Positions 1-9,203 are shown, numbered from the stretch's first letter. The stretch: 64,000 bases of DNA from Candidimonas humi (GCF_019166065.1 NZ_JAHTBN010000001.1:62001-126000), one strand, 5' to 3'. Notes: a model not told the origin generated them from the sequence alone. Numbers and translations are program-made.

Positions 1-48
1 TGGTTTTATTTCGCGGTGCGCAGCGACCGCACATTGAATATCGAATGA
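1..48 (+). CDS. C-terminal tail of an upstream gene (partial)
   Basis: Frame 1 is open from the first base and ends at a TGA at 46-48, giving a 15-residue tail ending in SDRTLNIE. It stops 35 bases before the dsbG start and could be the end of the preceding gene in the same direction. So short an open stretch could also be chance. I cannot name the protein. Confidence 0.35.
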   Translation, partial: WFYFAVRSDRTLNIE

Positions 49-83
49 GCCGGCCCGCGATGCGGGTACCCAAGGAACGAGTC

Positions 84-938
84 ATGTCAGCACGTAAATA
101 CTTCCTCTCCGTCTTTGCAGGCATATCCATGCTGGCCGCGGCTTGCGGCAGCGCCGCGGCGGCGGACAGCACCGCGAATACGGCCGCGAGCGCTGCGGCG
201 GCTGCGAACCAGCCTGCGGAAAAATCCGCCGACAAAACCGCAAATGCGAATTACCCCGCCGTGATCCGCTCGCTGCAGCAGCAGGGGCTGGGCGATGTCC
301 AGGAATTCAAGGCCGGGCCGGGCTTGCGCGGCTTCGCCGGCATGGCGGGCGAGGATCCCACCACTGTCTACGTCATGCCGGACGGCAACGCCATCGTGGG
401 CACACGCATCAGCCCGGACGGCCGCGTCGTCGACGAAGCGCTGGTGCAGAAACTGATGGCCAAGCCCATGAGCGATGCCCTCTGGGACAAACTGGCGTCT
501 TCCACGTGGATACGCGACGGCAAGGCCGATGCGCCCCGGATCGTGTACATGTTCAGCGACCCGAACTGCCCCTATTGCCACCGCTTCTGGGCGGCAGCCC
601 GCCCATGGGTGGATGCCGGCAAGGTGCAGTTGCGCAACCTGCTGGTGGGCGTCATCAAGCCCGACAGCAGCACCAAGGCCGCCGCCATCCTCGGCGCCTC
701 GGACCGGACCGCCGCCCTGGAACAAAACGAGCGCAATTTCGAGAAGGGCGGTATCACCCCAGCGGCCAGCGTGCCGCCCGACGTCCGCAAGATCCTGGGC
801 AGCAACCAGGCATTCATGGTCGAACTGGGTTTCCAGGGCACGCCCGGCATCGTCTACCAGGACGAAAACGGCCTCGCGCAGCGCCTGACCGGCATGCCCC
901 AGCCCGAAGACCTGGGCAAGATCCTGGGGCCGCGCTGA
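84..938 (+). CDS. dsbG: Thiol:disulfide interchange protein, DsbG/DsbC family
   Basis: Periplasmic disulfide isomerase/chaperone of 284 residues. It has an N-terminal signal sequence (about residues 1-27), an Ala-rich linker, a dimerisation region and a C-terminal thioredoxin fold. The active-site motif is CPYC in DPNCPYCHRFW, and the cis-proline loop appears as GTPGIVY near the C-terminus. The start at 84 is chosen over an in-frame ATG at 45 because AAGGAACGA lies just upstream and the signal peptide then begins normally with MSARK. The sequence LAAAC at the end of the signal resembles a lipobox without a good residue at -3, so lipidation is uncertain. In this family DsbG keeps exposed cysteines reduced, using electrons from DsbD; that role is inferred. 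Confidence 0.88.
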   Translation: MSARKYFLSVFAGISMLAAACGSAAAADSTANTAASAAAAANQPAEKSADKTANANYPAVIRSLQQQGLGDVQEFKAGPGLRGFAGMAGEDPTTVYVMPDGNAIVGTRISPDGRVVDEALVQKLMAKPMSDALWDKLASSTWIRDGKADAPRIVYMFSDPNCPYCHRFWAAARPWVDAGKVQLRNLLVGVIKPDSSTKAAAILGASDRTAALEQNERNFEKGGITPAASVPPDVRKILGSNQAFMVELGFQGTPGIVYQDENGLAQRLTGMPQPEDLGKILGPR

Positions 939-969
939 GCGGCACAAAGAGGGCCAGGGGGCGCCGGGC

Positions 970-1962
970 CTATTCCGCTTTGATGCCTCCTCGTTGAATG
1001 ACCCGCTTCCATTTTGCGACTTCGCTGCGGATGCGGCTGCTGAATTCGGCCGGCATGCTTCCCACGGCGTCGAAACCCATGCCGGTCAGTTTCTCGTGCA
1101 ACTGTCCGGTGTGAGCCGATTGCCCGACTGTTCGGGACAACTTGTCGATAATGTCGGCGCTCACGCCTGCGGGCGCGATCAGCCCGAATATGGGCGAAAT
1201 ATCGACTCCGGGCAAGCCCAGTTCGCTGAATGTCGGTACGTTTGGCAAGAGGCGTGTGCGATGTGCGCTGGTGACGGCCAGGGCCCTGAGGCGCCCGGCC
1301 TTGATGTATGGCGCCAGGGTGGGCACTGTTGCAAAAGCACATGCCACCTGGCCGCCCAGCAGATCGCTGATTACCGTGCCGCCTCCTCTATACGGTATGT
1401 GCTGTATGTCGATGCCGGCCTCTTGCCGCAACTGCTCGCCTGCGAGATGCGGCCCGCTGCCTATGCCCGCCGACCCGAAGGTCAGCTTTCCGGGCTGTGC
1501 CTTGGCCAATGCGATGAACGATTCAAGATCCTTTGCCTTCACTGAAGGGTGAACCACCAGAACGAAGGGAGCCGTTGCTATCAACGAAATCGGGGCAAAA
1601 TCCTTCAGCGTATCGTAGGGCAGTTGCGAGCCCCTCAGCCCGGGGTTGATGGTGAAAGTCGAATCGACCATGCCTATCGTATAGCCGTCGGGACTTGATG
1701 TGGCCAGCGCTCGGGTGCCTATTATGGTGCCGCCGCCGCCGCGATTCTCTACGACGAACGGCTGTCCGAACGCCTTGGCGCATACCTCGGCCGCCAAGCG
1801 TCCGATCGTATCGGTTGCCGCGCCCGGCGGATAGGGGACATAGAAATGTACGGGCCTGTCGGGGTAACTGGCGGGGCCCGCCCATGTCGTGCGGGGCGCC
1901 AGGGATATGCCGAACAGCAGGGGCCATGTCCGGGCCATGAATGATCTGCGTGATGTGTCCAT
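970..1962 (-). CDS. Bug/TctC-family periplasmic solute receptor
   Basis: A 330-residue tripartite-tricarboxylate-type receptor. The N-terminus carries an Arg-rich signal (MDTSRRSF) ending near WAGPA, so Tat export is possible. Family hallmarks are visible: YPDRPV, VPYPPGAATD, VVENRGGGG, the SPDGYT turn, LPYDTLKDFAPIS, and HIPYRGGG. GGAGACAAGC precedes the ATG. It lies 91 bases downstream of the enolase-superfamily gene on the same strand, so the two probably form an operon for uptake and use of an organic acid. No TctA or TctB membrane subunits lie nearby. The ligand is unknown; family members bind carboxylates, amino acids or nicotinate-type compounds. Confidence 0.85.
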   Translation of the reverse strand: MDTSRRSFMARTWPLLFGISLAPRTTWAGPASYPDRPVHFYVPYPPGAATDTIGRLAAEVCAKAFGQPFVVENRGGGGTIIGTRALATSSPDGYTIGMVDSTFTINPGLRGSQLPYDTLKDFAPISLIATAPFVLVVHPSVKAKDLESFIALAKAQPGKLTFGSAGIGSGPHLAGEQLRQEAGIDIQHIPYRGGGTVISDLLGGQVACAFATVPTLAPYIKAGRLRALAVTSAHRTRLLPNVPTFSELGLPGVDISPIFGLIAPAGVSADIIDKLSRTVGQSAHTGQLHEKLTGMGFDAVGSMPAEFSSRIRSEVAKWKRVIQRGGIKAE

Positions 1963-2053
1963 GCTTGTCTCCAGTTGTGAAATCGATAAGGAATGTTGTG
2001 CCGGGTTCTTCCTGTCATCGCTCGGATTGCGCCCGCCTCGGTACTCTCAATGC

Positions 2054-3151
2054 TCAATGGCGGAAATTCCCCTGCGCCAGATCGGGTTCGGGGTCGGCCC
2101 CCAGTCCGGGAGTATCCGGTACATGCACCCAGCCCTTTTCGACCGGGACGGTGCTGGCGTAGGGTACGTGCGCAAGCTCGACATAGAGCCGTTCCAGCGA
2201 CGCCTCGGCCTGCTGGGCGGCAAGAAGGTGCAGGCTGGCCAGATAGCCGGGCCCGAAAAATGCAGTTTGCGGCGCGCAGATGACCGGTGTGCCGCGGCAT
2301 TGGCTTGCGATATCCCATGCTGCAGTCAGTCCGAGCTTTATGACGCTCGGCTGCACATAGCGCACGGCGCGTTCTTCCACCAATCGGCCCAGGGCATAGG
2401 CGCTGCTGGCGTTTTCTCCGGAAGCTAGCGCCACGCCGCAGGTATGGCTGAGCAGGCCGAGAGCCCGGCCATCTTCGGGCGGCCACAGTGGCTCCTCGAT
2501 CCAGTGCGGTTTGTATTCCGCCATCGAGGCAATGGCGGCCGGCGCCTCGCTGGGCAGCCAGGCGCAATTGGTGTCTACCATGATGGGGATGGATGAGCCT
2601 GCCGCACGCCTGGCAGCCTCCAACGCACCCGCGGTTCGCTCATGCAGCTTCAATTCGGTATAGCCATCGTGCAGTGCCCGTGCTGTCACCTGCTCGAGAA
2701 GCTGAGCGTTGCCGTAATACTGGAGCAGCGAAGCGTATGCCGGTATCCGGCTTCTGCGCTTGCCGCCCAGAAGCTCATACAGAGGCGCTTGAGCGCGTTT
2801 GGCCCGCAAATCCCACAAGGCGATGTCGAGACCGGCGAGTGCGTGGACGACGGGCCCCGATCGGCCCAGATTGTGCAATGTGCGTTGCAGCGTCGGCATT
2901 AGTGCCATGTCGTCGGCGTCTTTTCCTTCGGCCAGCGGTGCGACGAGTGTTTCGAAAATTGCCATCAGCGCTTGTGGCTCGACGCAGTATGACTCCCCCC
3001 AGGCTACGGTGCCGTCGCCGGCTTCGACGCGCACCAGTGCGCTGTCCAGTTTGTCGCGCGGGCGGCCGGCGAAAAGAGGCGGGGGGCTCCAGTGGTGAAA
3101 GGGCAGGCGCATCGGTATGCACTTTATGGACACGATGGAATTTGCGGTCAT
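2054..3151 (-). CDS. Mandelate racemase/muconate lactonizing enzyme family protein (enolase superfamily)
   Basis: A 365-residue protein with the capping domain (GPVVHALAGLDIALWDL around residues 95-112) and a TIM barrel. Metal ligands appear as VDTN (Asp), WIEEPLWP (Glu) and SGEN (Glu). The usual KxK base motif reads K-L-H (TELKLHE). The Asp-His dyad region that in this subgroup usually reads APHS..FGPG reads APQTAFFGPG, so the catalytic His seems to be replaced by Gln. It is divergent from the LysR gene at 3260 and followed by a Bug receptor gene. The predicted role is acid-sugar or carboxylate dehydration or racemisation; the substrate is unknown and activity is open to question. Confidence 0.8.
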   Translation of the reverse strand: MTANSIVSIKCIPMRLPFHHWSPPPLFAGRPRDKLDSALVRVEAGDGTVAWGESYCVEPQALMAIFETLVAPLAEGKDADDMALMPTLQRTLHNLGRSGPVVHALAGLDIALWDLRAKRAQAPLYELLGGKRRSRIPAYASLLQYYGNAQLLEQVTARALHDGYTELKLHERTAGALEAARRAAGSSIPIMVDTNCAWLPSEAPAAIASMAEYKPHWIEEPLWPPEDGRALGLLSHTCGVALASGENASSAYALGRLVEERAVRYVQPSVIKLGLTAAWDIASQCRGTPVICAPQTAFFGPGYLASLHLLAAQQAEASLERLYVELAHVPYASTVPVEKGWVHVPDTPGLGADPEPDLAQGNFRH

Positions 3152-3238
3152 GGCAATGAGCTGGATTTTTGGAAAGCGTCGTGCTTGGCGCCCTAAATGC
3201 TGTAGGAATACATATATATGGTCAAATAGATAGATCGC

Positions 3239-3259
3239 ATCAATTCATACAAATTTGAT
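3239..3259. promoter_or_regulatory. Putative LysR-type binding box (ATCAA-N11-TTGAT)
   Basis: A perfect inverted repeat with an 11-nt spacer sits immediately before the ATG of the divergent LysR gene. The T-N11-A geometry fits a LysR recognition box and suggests autoregulation. The rest of the divergent intergenic region is AT-rich (a run of ATATAT near 3211-3219). Confidence 0.45.
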
Positions 3260-4183
3260 ATGTTTAGCCGACGCGAATTGGCGCTGCTGGGCGCGATGTA
3301 CAGGCATGGCACGGTGACGGCTGCCGCGGCGGCCGTCGCCATGACTCAACCCGCAGCCAGTGCGTTGCTGCGCAATCTGGAGGTCCGCCTGGGTTTCGGC
3401 TTGTTCAGCCGCGAGCACCGCCGTTTGCGTTTGACCAGCCAGGGCAGGGCGTTGATCCCGGAGGTGCTGAATGCGCTTGCGGCCATCGAGGCCGCCGACC
3501 GGCTTGCCAGCGATATTTGTCGGGGCGCACAAGCGCGTATCGCAGTAGGGGCCGTAGCGATCGCCGCAGCGAGCCTGCTGCCGCCCGCGCTGTCCCGCAC
3601 GCGCCAGGCCTATCCGAACGTAGCGCTCGCCGTGCGAGCGGGCACGTCACTGGATATCATCGAGATGGCGGTGGACCATCGGATCGACCTGGGTATCATC
3701 GTGGGCGCTCCGGCCGACAAGCTCCGGGTGGCGTCGCTCGAGCTGGCGGCCTTGAGCCTGTTTGCCGTGATGCGTCGGGATCATCCCTGGGCCGACCGGC
3801 GCGAGCTTACGCTGGGCGCCGTCGCGGCAACGAATCCCATCGTGCTGGCTACGGCATTGCCCGCAGGGCTGGCGACCCGGAGCGCGATTGAGAGCTTGGG
3901 TTTGGCATACAGCCCGATGACCGAGGTCGCGCAGTCTTCCGCTGCCTGCGCTCTGGCCGAAGAGGGGCTGGGTATCGCTATTGTGGAAGGCCTGGGAGCG
4001 CGTTATGCGCAGCGCCATGGCTTGTGCGCGCGCCACTTGCTTGCCGTCGAGGACCTGACCTTGGCGCTGGTGTGGCCCAAGGACAGTGTCATGAGCCAGA
4101 TTGCCGAACTGTTCAAGGAAAACCTGGTTGCAGAAGCCGCAAGATGGCATCTTCCACCCATGGGCGCGCAATCTATGGGATAG
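3260..4183 (+). CDS. LysR-family transcriptional regulator
   Basis: A 307-residue LTTR. Its N-terminal winged helix-turn-helix is visible as RHGTVTAAAAAVAMTQPAAS followed by LLRNLEVRLGFGLFSR, and the C-terminal periplasmic-binding-like effector domain follows (from about residue 90). It is transcribed away from the enolase-superfamily/Bug pair and is the likely regulator of that operon. The start overlaps the end of an ATCAA-N11-TTGAT box. The inducer is unknown. Confidence 0.87.
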   Translation: MFSRRELALLGAMYRHGTVTAAAAAVAMTQPAASALLRNLEVRLGFGLFSREHRRLRLTSQGRALIPEVLNALAAIEAADRLASDICRGAQARIAVGAVAIAAASLLPPALSRTRQAYPNVALAVRAGTSLDIIEMAVDHRIDLGIIVGAPADKLRVASLELAALSLFAVMRRDHPWADRRELTLGAVAATNPIVLATALPAGLATRSAIESLGLAYSPMTEVAQSSAACALAEEGLGIAIVEGLGARYAQRHGLCARHLLAVEDLTLALVWPKDSVMSQIAELFKENLVAEAARWHLPPMGAQSMG

Positions 4184-4248
4184 GGTGTGTGTTCGAGAGT
4201 CTGGGCCTGAACCGGCCAGATGGGTCTTGGGGGATTTTGGAAGGGATG

Positions 4249-4325
4249 TGGTAGGCAGTACTGGATTCGAACCAGCGACCTCTACGATGTCAACGTAGCG
4301 CTCTAACCAACTGAGCTAACCGCCT
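4249..4325 (-). tRNA. tRNA-Val (anticodon GAC)
   Basis: On the minus strand the acceptor AGGCGGT pairs with ACTGCCT, followed by discriminator A and an encoded CCA (4251-4249). The D arm reads GCTC...GAGC. The anticodon stem CTACG/CGTAG encloses the loop TTGACAT, giving anticodon GAC. The T arm is GCTGG-TTCGAAT-CCAGT. At 77 nt with a complete cloverleaf it should be functional. Confidence 0.96.
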
Positions 4326-4488
4326 GAAAAGAACGAAATTCTAGCGTATTTTTCAAAGCCTTGTCAAAAGCGATCGAAGCCCATCGATCTGGCCCGGCGG
4401 CACGGTGCTGCGCTTGGCGCACGCCCCGTATTTGGGTACATTCAAAACCTTGCGGGAAATAATTACTGGGTACCGGGATCGCTCCGCC

Positions 4489-5202
4489 ATGGAAGTGCTT
4501 GCGTTCGACCATCTAGTCCTGATGCTGCGTGATCGGCTCGAGGCTGTTGCGCCTTCGTTCGAAGAAGATGGATATTGCCTGACCGATCTGGCGACCCATA
4601 ATCTGGGCTCCATCAACCGGCTCATCATGCTGCGCGACAGCTATATCGAATTGCTGGGCTGGCCACAGGGGCGGCCGCCCGTCCGCAAAGAAATCGCGGA
4701 TTCGCCGGCGGGGCTGGACGCGCTGGTGTTTCGCAGCACCGATGCGCAGCAAACCTACGAACATTTAAAACGACTGCAATTCGATGTAAACCCGGTCCAG
4801 CACCTCGAGCGTCCGATCATGATCGATGGGAAGAGCCATCAGGTCTGTTTTGAAACTGTCCGTTTTGCGACGCAGCCGATCCCCGGATTCCGTGTGTATT
4901 TTTGCCAGCATCTGACGCCTGAATACGTATGGATGGATCATCTCTTGCGGCATGCGAATGGCGCCTGGACGCTCGATGCTATTGAGGTCCGGGCCAGGCA
5001 TCCCGAAATCGTCGCGCAGATGCTGGCCAGTTTGACGCATGCAGACGTGCTCGGCACGGATGCGCAGGCGTGCCGCGTCGCGCTGCCGAATCTTCATATC
5101 GATGTCGTGCCTGATGCCACGGTCGCCAATCCCGCTATAGCCGCGGCCGTCCTGGCCGATGATCGGGGCAAGCGCTGGCTGTTCGATACCAAGCTGCACT
5201 GA
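4489..5202 (+). CDS. Glyoxalase-like (VOC) domain protein
   Basis: A 237-residue protein beginning MEVLAFDHLVLMLRD, typical of the glyoxalase-like domain that opens with FDHLVL and a conserved His. Further features are YIELLGW and a second half with repeated beta-alpha-beta character (about residues 130-230). The in-frame ATG at 4405 would add 28 residues not typical of the family, so 4489 is preferred; its ribosome-binding site is weak. It precedes a Bug receptor gene by about 105 bases and may be co-transcribed. VOC proteins include dioxygenases, isomerases and lyases; the reaction here cannot be named. Confidence 0.7.
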   Translation: MEVLAFDHLVLMLRDRLEAVAPSFEEDGYCLTDLATHNLGSINRLIMLRDSYIELLGWPQGRPPVRKEIADSPAGLDALVFRSTDAQQTYEHLKRLQFDVNPVQHLERPIMIDGKSHQVCFETVRFATQPIPGFRVYFCQHLTPEYVWMDHLLRHANGAWTLDAIEVRARHPEIVAQMLASLTHADVLGTDAQACRVALPNLHIDVVPDATVANPAIAAAVLADDRGKRWLFDTKLH

Positions 5203-5307
5203 AGGCGCGGTTCCCTTATCCCCGTATGCGGGACGGCGCCGGCCATGCGCGCGGGCTTTTCCGTTTTTGATTTATTCGTGGCACACCCAAGTACAAAAGG
5301 AAGAAAC

Positions 5308-6303
5308 ATGATCGGGACTTTTCATTATTTTCAGCCCCTGAGGGGGGGCATTCTGAAACTGGGCGCGGCCTGCCTGCTGGCTGCCGGGCTGGCGGGGACG
5401 GCTCATGCCGATGGCGTGCCGATCAAGCTGGTTGTGCCGTTCGCGCCGGGCGGCAGTACCGACATCGCTTCGCGCATCATCCAGCCCAAGCTGGCGGCTT
5501 TGCTCGGGCGCACCGTCATCGTAGAAAACAAGCCTGGCGCGGCGACCCAGATCGCCTCGCAATACGTGGCGCGTTCCAAGCCGGATGGCAATACGCTATT
5601 GGTCAGTTTCGACTCGCACTCCATCAACCCCATCGTGCGCCATGACTTGCCCTATGACACGTTCAAGGATTTTCGCGGCATTGCCCTGGCGCTGCGTTTC
5701 CCTCTGGTGATCGCTGCGTCTCCGTCCACGCCGGGCAAAGACCTGAAGGCATTCCTGCAGGCCGCCCGGGAACATCCCGGCAAATATAGCTATGCGTCGA
5801 CTGGCACCGGATCGTTGAATTACCTCAGCATCGAGGACCTCAAGCGCCGCGCCAAGGTGGATATTCTGCATGTGCCGTTTGGCGGCGGCGGCGCGGCTGT
5901 GCAGGCAGTGCTCGGCAATGTCGTCAACCTCACGACGCTCAGCTATGCCGCGCTCAAGGCGCATATCGCTTCCGGCGCAGTCAAGGCGCTGGCCGTCACC
6001 GGCGACAAGCGCCTGGCCGATCTGCCCAATACCCCCACCGTGGCCGAGTCCGGCTTCCCGGGCTATAACGCTTATTCGTGGATCGGCATTTTCGCGCCGT
6101 CCGGAACGCCCGATGGCGTTGCGAAGACGCTGACGCAGGCATTCCAGCAAGCCTTGTCCGACAAGGAAGTCAAAGGCAAGCTGGAAGACCTCGGTTTCGA
6201 GGTGATGGCCGAGGACGGGGCCAGCGCCGATCGCTACGCGCTCGAGCAGTTCCAGCGCTGGAACACTTTTGTCAAGGAAAACGGGATTTCGTTGACGAAC
6301 TGA
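5308..6303 (+). CDS. Bug/TctC-family periplasmic solute receptor
   Basis: A 331-residue receptor with a signal peptide of about 37 residues ending ...GTAHA|DGVP. Hallmarks: VVPFAPGGSTDIASR, VIVENKPGAATQIA, KPDGNT, LPYDTFKDF, HVPFGGGG. The start at 5308 follows AGGAAGAAAC; the upstream ATG at 5245 lacks this. It sits downstream of the VOC gene and next to the convergent LysR gene at 6345-7217. No membrane partner genes are present. Confidence 0.85.
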   Translation: MIGTFHYFQPLRGGILKLGAACLLAAGLAGTAHADGVPIKLVVPFAPGGSTDIASRIIQPKLAALLGRTVIVENKPGAATQIASQYVARSKPDGNTLLVSFDSHSINPIVRHDLPYDTFKDFRGIALALRFPLVIAASPSTPGKDLKAFLQAAREHPGKYSYASTGTGSLNYLSIEDLKRRAKVDILHVPFGGGGAAVQAVLGNVVNLTTLSYAALKAHIASGAVKALAVTGDKRLADLPNTPTVAESGFPGYNAYSWIGIFAPSGTPDGVAKTLTQAFQQALSDKEVKGKLEDLGFEVMAEDGASADRYALEQFQRWNTFVKENGISLTN

Positions 6304-6307
6304 GCGT

Positions 6308-6331
6308 AGGGCCTGTTCACACGAAATGGGG
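6308..6331. repeat. Single-arm copy of the AGGGCYTGTTCAC repeat
   Basis: This 24-nt stretch just after the Bug stop codon closely matches each arm of the hairpin at 22801-22850 (shared core AGGGC-TGTTCAC followed by an A-rich run and GGGG). No opposing arm is seen here. It may be a degenerate or half copy of a dispersed intergenic element. Confidence 0.5.
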
Positions 6332-6344
6332 CGCCGCACTGGCG

Positions 6345-7217
6345 CTACGGCGCCAGAAACTCCAGAATGGTTTCCAGCGCTGCGTTGCGGCTGTCGCGCC
6401 GTGTGACGGCGTAGACGTCGGCCTGCAGGCCTGCTGCATCCAGGGGGCGGAAAGCCACGCCGTCCCGGCAATAAGAGCGGGTCGAGGCGGGCACCAGCGC
6501 AATCCCCAGGCCGGCCTGCACCAGGCTGAGTTGCGTAGGAACCTCGACCACCGTATGTCTCACCTGCGGGGTGAAGTCCTGCGCGGCGCAGGCCCGGTAC
6601 ACGCGCGCCGCGAACGACGATGATTCGCGCTCCAGCATGATGAAGGATTCTGCGGCCAGCGCCGCCAATGCCACGCCGCTCGCGGCTGCCGCCAGTGCAT
6701 GTGCAGCCGGCAGCGCGACCACGACCGGGTCGGGCCATAGCAGGCGGCTGCGCAGTGTGTCGTCGTCCACTTGCTGGCGCGAGATGCTCAGGTCGATGCG
6801 GCTTTCGCGCAGGGCTTCGATCTGGCGGCTGGGCGACAGCTCGCGGATGGCAACGACGATATCTGGGCGCGCCTGCGCCAGAAGCCCAAGGCGCTGCGGC
6901 AGGGGCCCCAGGAAATGCGAGCCCGACACGCCGAGCTCGACTCGGCCGGCGAACCCGTCGTGTATCTGGCGCGCATGATGCTGCGCTTCGTCCAGCCGCT
7001 GCAGCAGCAGCCGCGTTTCCTGCAGGAAGGCGGCGCCGGCGTCGGTCAAGCCGACCCTGCGGCTGTTGCGATGCAAGAGCTGCACGCCCAGTTCCTGCTC
7101 GAGCTGCGCGATTTGCGCGCTGAGCGGGGGCTGCGAGATGTGCAGGCGGTCGGCCGCGCGGGTGAAATTCAATTCTTCGGCGAGGACCGCGAAGTAGCGT
7201 AGCTGGCGTAGTTCCAT
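6345..7217 (-). CDS. LysR-family transcriptional regulator
   Basis: A 290-residue LTTR starting MELRQLRYFAVLAEELNFTR, a near-consensus LysR N-terminus with HTH HISQPPLSAQIAQLE. The effector domain begins with VELGVSGSHFLG. An open frame continues far upstream, but those codons lie antisense to the divergent maleate-isomerase gene and are not LysR-like, so the start is placed at 7217. It is divergent from the isomerase gene and probably regulates it. Confidence 0.87.
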   Translation of the reverse strand: MELRQLRYFAVLAEELNFTRAADRLHISQPPLSAQIAQLEQELGVQLLHRNSRRVGLTDAGAAFLQETRLLLQRLDEAQHHARQIHDGFAGRVELGVSGSHFLGPLPQRLGLLAQARPDIVVAIRELSPSRQIEALRESRIDLSISRQQVDDDTLRSRLLWPDPVVVALPAAHALAAAASGVALAALAAESFIMLERESSSFAARVYRACAAQDFTPQVRHTVVEVPTQLSLVQAGLGIALVPASTRSYCRDGVAFRPLDAAGLQADVYAVTRRDSRNAALETILEFLAP

Positions 7218-7376
7218 ACGGATATCCCTAGGCGGTGGCCGGCCGTGGGCGCGGGTAGCCGCGCCGGGCCCGGCCCGCCCAAGTATAGGGCAAAGCTCGA
7301 TCTCGATACGTAATCGGTATTGGTTCGTGGCGCCGCGATGCGCCATGATGATGGCTCTTGTATCGAGAGGCTCACC

Positions 7377-8141
7377 ATGCCGGAAAACCCCGCCCGCAGC
7401 TATCGCATCGGCCAGATCGTTCCCAGTTCGAACACGACCATGGAGACCGAGATTCCCTTCATGCTCGACAGCCGCCGCGAGCTGTTTCCCGAGTGTTTCA
7501 CCTATCATTCCAGCCGCATGCGCATGAAGAAGGTGACGGCCGAGGAACTGCGCCAGATGGATGCCGAGTCCGACCGCTGCGCGCTGGAGCTGTCCGATGC
7601 GCGCGTGGACGTGCTCGGCTATGCCTGCCTGGTGGCCATCATGAGCCAGGGCCCGGGCTATCACCGGCAGTCGGAAAAGCGCCTGCATGAAGTCACGGCA
7701 TCCAATGGCGCCGCGGCGCCGGTGGTCTCCAGCGCCGGGGCATTGGTGCAGGGCCTGCATGCGCTGGGCGCGAAGAAGGTTTCGGTGCTGACGCCTTATA
7801 TGAAGCCGCTGACCGGCCTGGTGGTCGACTATATACAAAGCGAAGGTATAGAAGTACGCGACAGCCTGTCGCTGGAAATTCCCGACAACCTGGAAGTAGG
7901 GCGCCAGGATCCGCTGGCGCCGGCCGAGCATGTCAAGCGCCTGGACACGCGGGGCGTGGACGCGGTGGTGCTGTCGGCCTGCGTGCAGATGCCCTCGCTG
8001 CAGTCGGTGCAGGAGGTCGAGGACAGGCTCGGCCTGCCGGTGGTCACGGCGGCAGTGGCCACCGTTTATCGCATGCTCAAGGAACTCGGCTTGAAAGCCG
8101 AGGCGCCGCGGGCGGGCAGCCTGCTGTCCGGGCGCTACTGA
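7377..8141 (+). CDS. Maleate cis-trans isomerase family protein (Asp/Glu racemase superfamily)
   Basis: A 254-residue protein with the family's N-terminal VPSSNTTMETE motif. Two cysteines sit where the catalytic pair is expected: GYACLVAIMSQGPG and LSACVQMPS. Maleate isomerase converts maleate to fumarate in nicotinate and related N-heterocycle catabolism; some members are decarboxylases of arylmalonates. GAGAGG precedes the ATG at 7377, and the in-frame start at 7320 is poorer. It is divergent from the LysR gene, and no other nicotinate-pathway genes are adjacent. Confidence 0.8.
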   Translation: MPENPARSYRIGQIVPSSNTTMETEIPFMLDSRRELFPECFTYHSSRMRMKKVTAEELRQMDAESDRCALELSDARVDVLGYACLVAIMSQGPGYHRQSEKRLHEVTASNGAAAPVVSSAGALVQGLHALGAKKVSVLTPYMKPLTGLVVDYIQSEGIEVRDSLSLEIPDNLEVGRQDPLAPAEHVKRLDTRGVDAVVLSACVQMPSLQSVQEVEDRLGLPVVTAAVATVYRMLKELGLKAEAPRAGSLLSGRY

Positions 8142-8321
8142 AACCGTGCCCGCGGCCGGCCGGGACAGGGCCGCCCGGGTTCCGTAGCGCGTCCTGTAAA
8201 CCCGGGGGCACATGCTTCAATGCGGGCCAGCAGGGATGGCGCCGGCGCCGTCCGCGGGCCCCGAAACCCAGGGGAGCCTGGGCTATACTGCGCCTGTTTC
8301 CATTGACAGACGCGACGGCTT

Positions 8322-9083
8322 TTGGACTACGCGCAAATTCCCGTATCTACGGCGGCCTGGGGCCTGAACGGCATCCTGGTGGTGAACGTCAAGGCCTACG
8401 CCGACCGGCGTGCCCATATCGAGGGCGAGCTGGCGCGCTTCGGCCTGCACGGCGAGCTGGTGCTCGAGCACGACGCCGACGAAATCACTCCCGAAATCGA
8501 CAGCCTTTATTACCGGCCCGAGGCTGGCGAGCGCTTGACGAAAGGGCACAAATCCTGCGGGCTCAAGCACGTCGCCATCATGCAGCGCATCGTCGCGCGC
8601 GGCTGGCGCCATTGCCTGGTCCTGGAGGACGATGCCGTGCTGCTGCCGGGCTTTCGCCGGGGCGTGGACGCGGCGCTGCGCGAACTCGACCGAGACTACT
8701 CGGGCGCGGCCACGGTCTGCTATATAGGCTGCGGCGGCAACTGGTATACGCCGCGCAGCCAGCGCCGGCCCGGACAGTCCCTGTATCCGGCGACCAAGGG
8801 GCGCCTCGCGGATTCCTACATCATAGGCGCCGATGCGGCGCGGCTGCGGCTGGACTGGATCGCCCGCAACAAGATGCGCGGCGCCATCGACAATGAATTC
8901 GATCGCATGGACACCGAGCTGGGGATCCGCATGCTGTGGCTCGAGCCCACCGTGGTGGAGCAGGGCACCAAGCTGGGCAGGTTCGGCTCGACTCTCGAGG
9001 GCCGCTGGCCGGCGCCGATCCAGGGGGCCCTGCATCGGCTCGAACGTTTCCGGCGCAAGTACCTGTACCAGCTTTGGCGCTGA
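8322..9083 (+). CDS. Glycosyltransferase family 25 protein (LPS-type)
   Basis: A 253-residue cytoplasmic enzyme of the LPS glycosyltransferase GT25 family. It has an N-terminal NVKAYADRRAHIE strand-helix, the KGHKSCGLKHVAIMQ segment equivalent to the family's GEIGC..SH region, and a nucleotide-sugar/metal motif in CLVLEDDAVLLPGF. It is basic at the C-terminus (RFRRKYLYQLWR), consistent with membrane association. No ATG lies near the N-terminus; the frame opens with TTG at 8322, so the start is uncertain. It stands alone before thrS. Confidence 0.75.
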   Translation: MDYAQIPVSTAAWGLNGILVVNVKAYADRRAHIEGELARFGLHGELVLEHDADEITPEIDSLYYRPEAGERLTKGHKSCGLKHVAIMQRIVARGWRHCLVLEDDAVLLPGFRRGVDAALRELDRDYSGAATVCYIGCGGNWYTPRSQRRPGQSLYPATKGRLADSYIIGADAARLRLDWIARNKMRGAIDNEFDRMDTELGIRMLWLEPTVVEQGTKLGRFGSTLEGRWPAPIQGALHRLERFRRKYLYQLWR

Positions 9084-9203
9084 ATGGCCGCCGGCGCCGC
9101 TACGGTTGCCCGTTTATTGCGTTTTATGCAACAGCCCGGGCGGAAATGCGGCCGCAGACGCGGTTTTATCGGGTATTCCGGCCGGAATGTCTTCGGACAG
9201 TGT

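Noticed and set aside
7218-8213. Upstream extension of the LysR frame to 622 residues
   Set aside because: The added part is antisense to the maleate isomerase gene, and the LysR N-terminus begins exactly at MELRQL.
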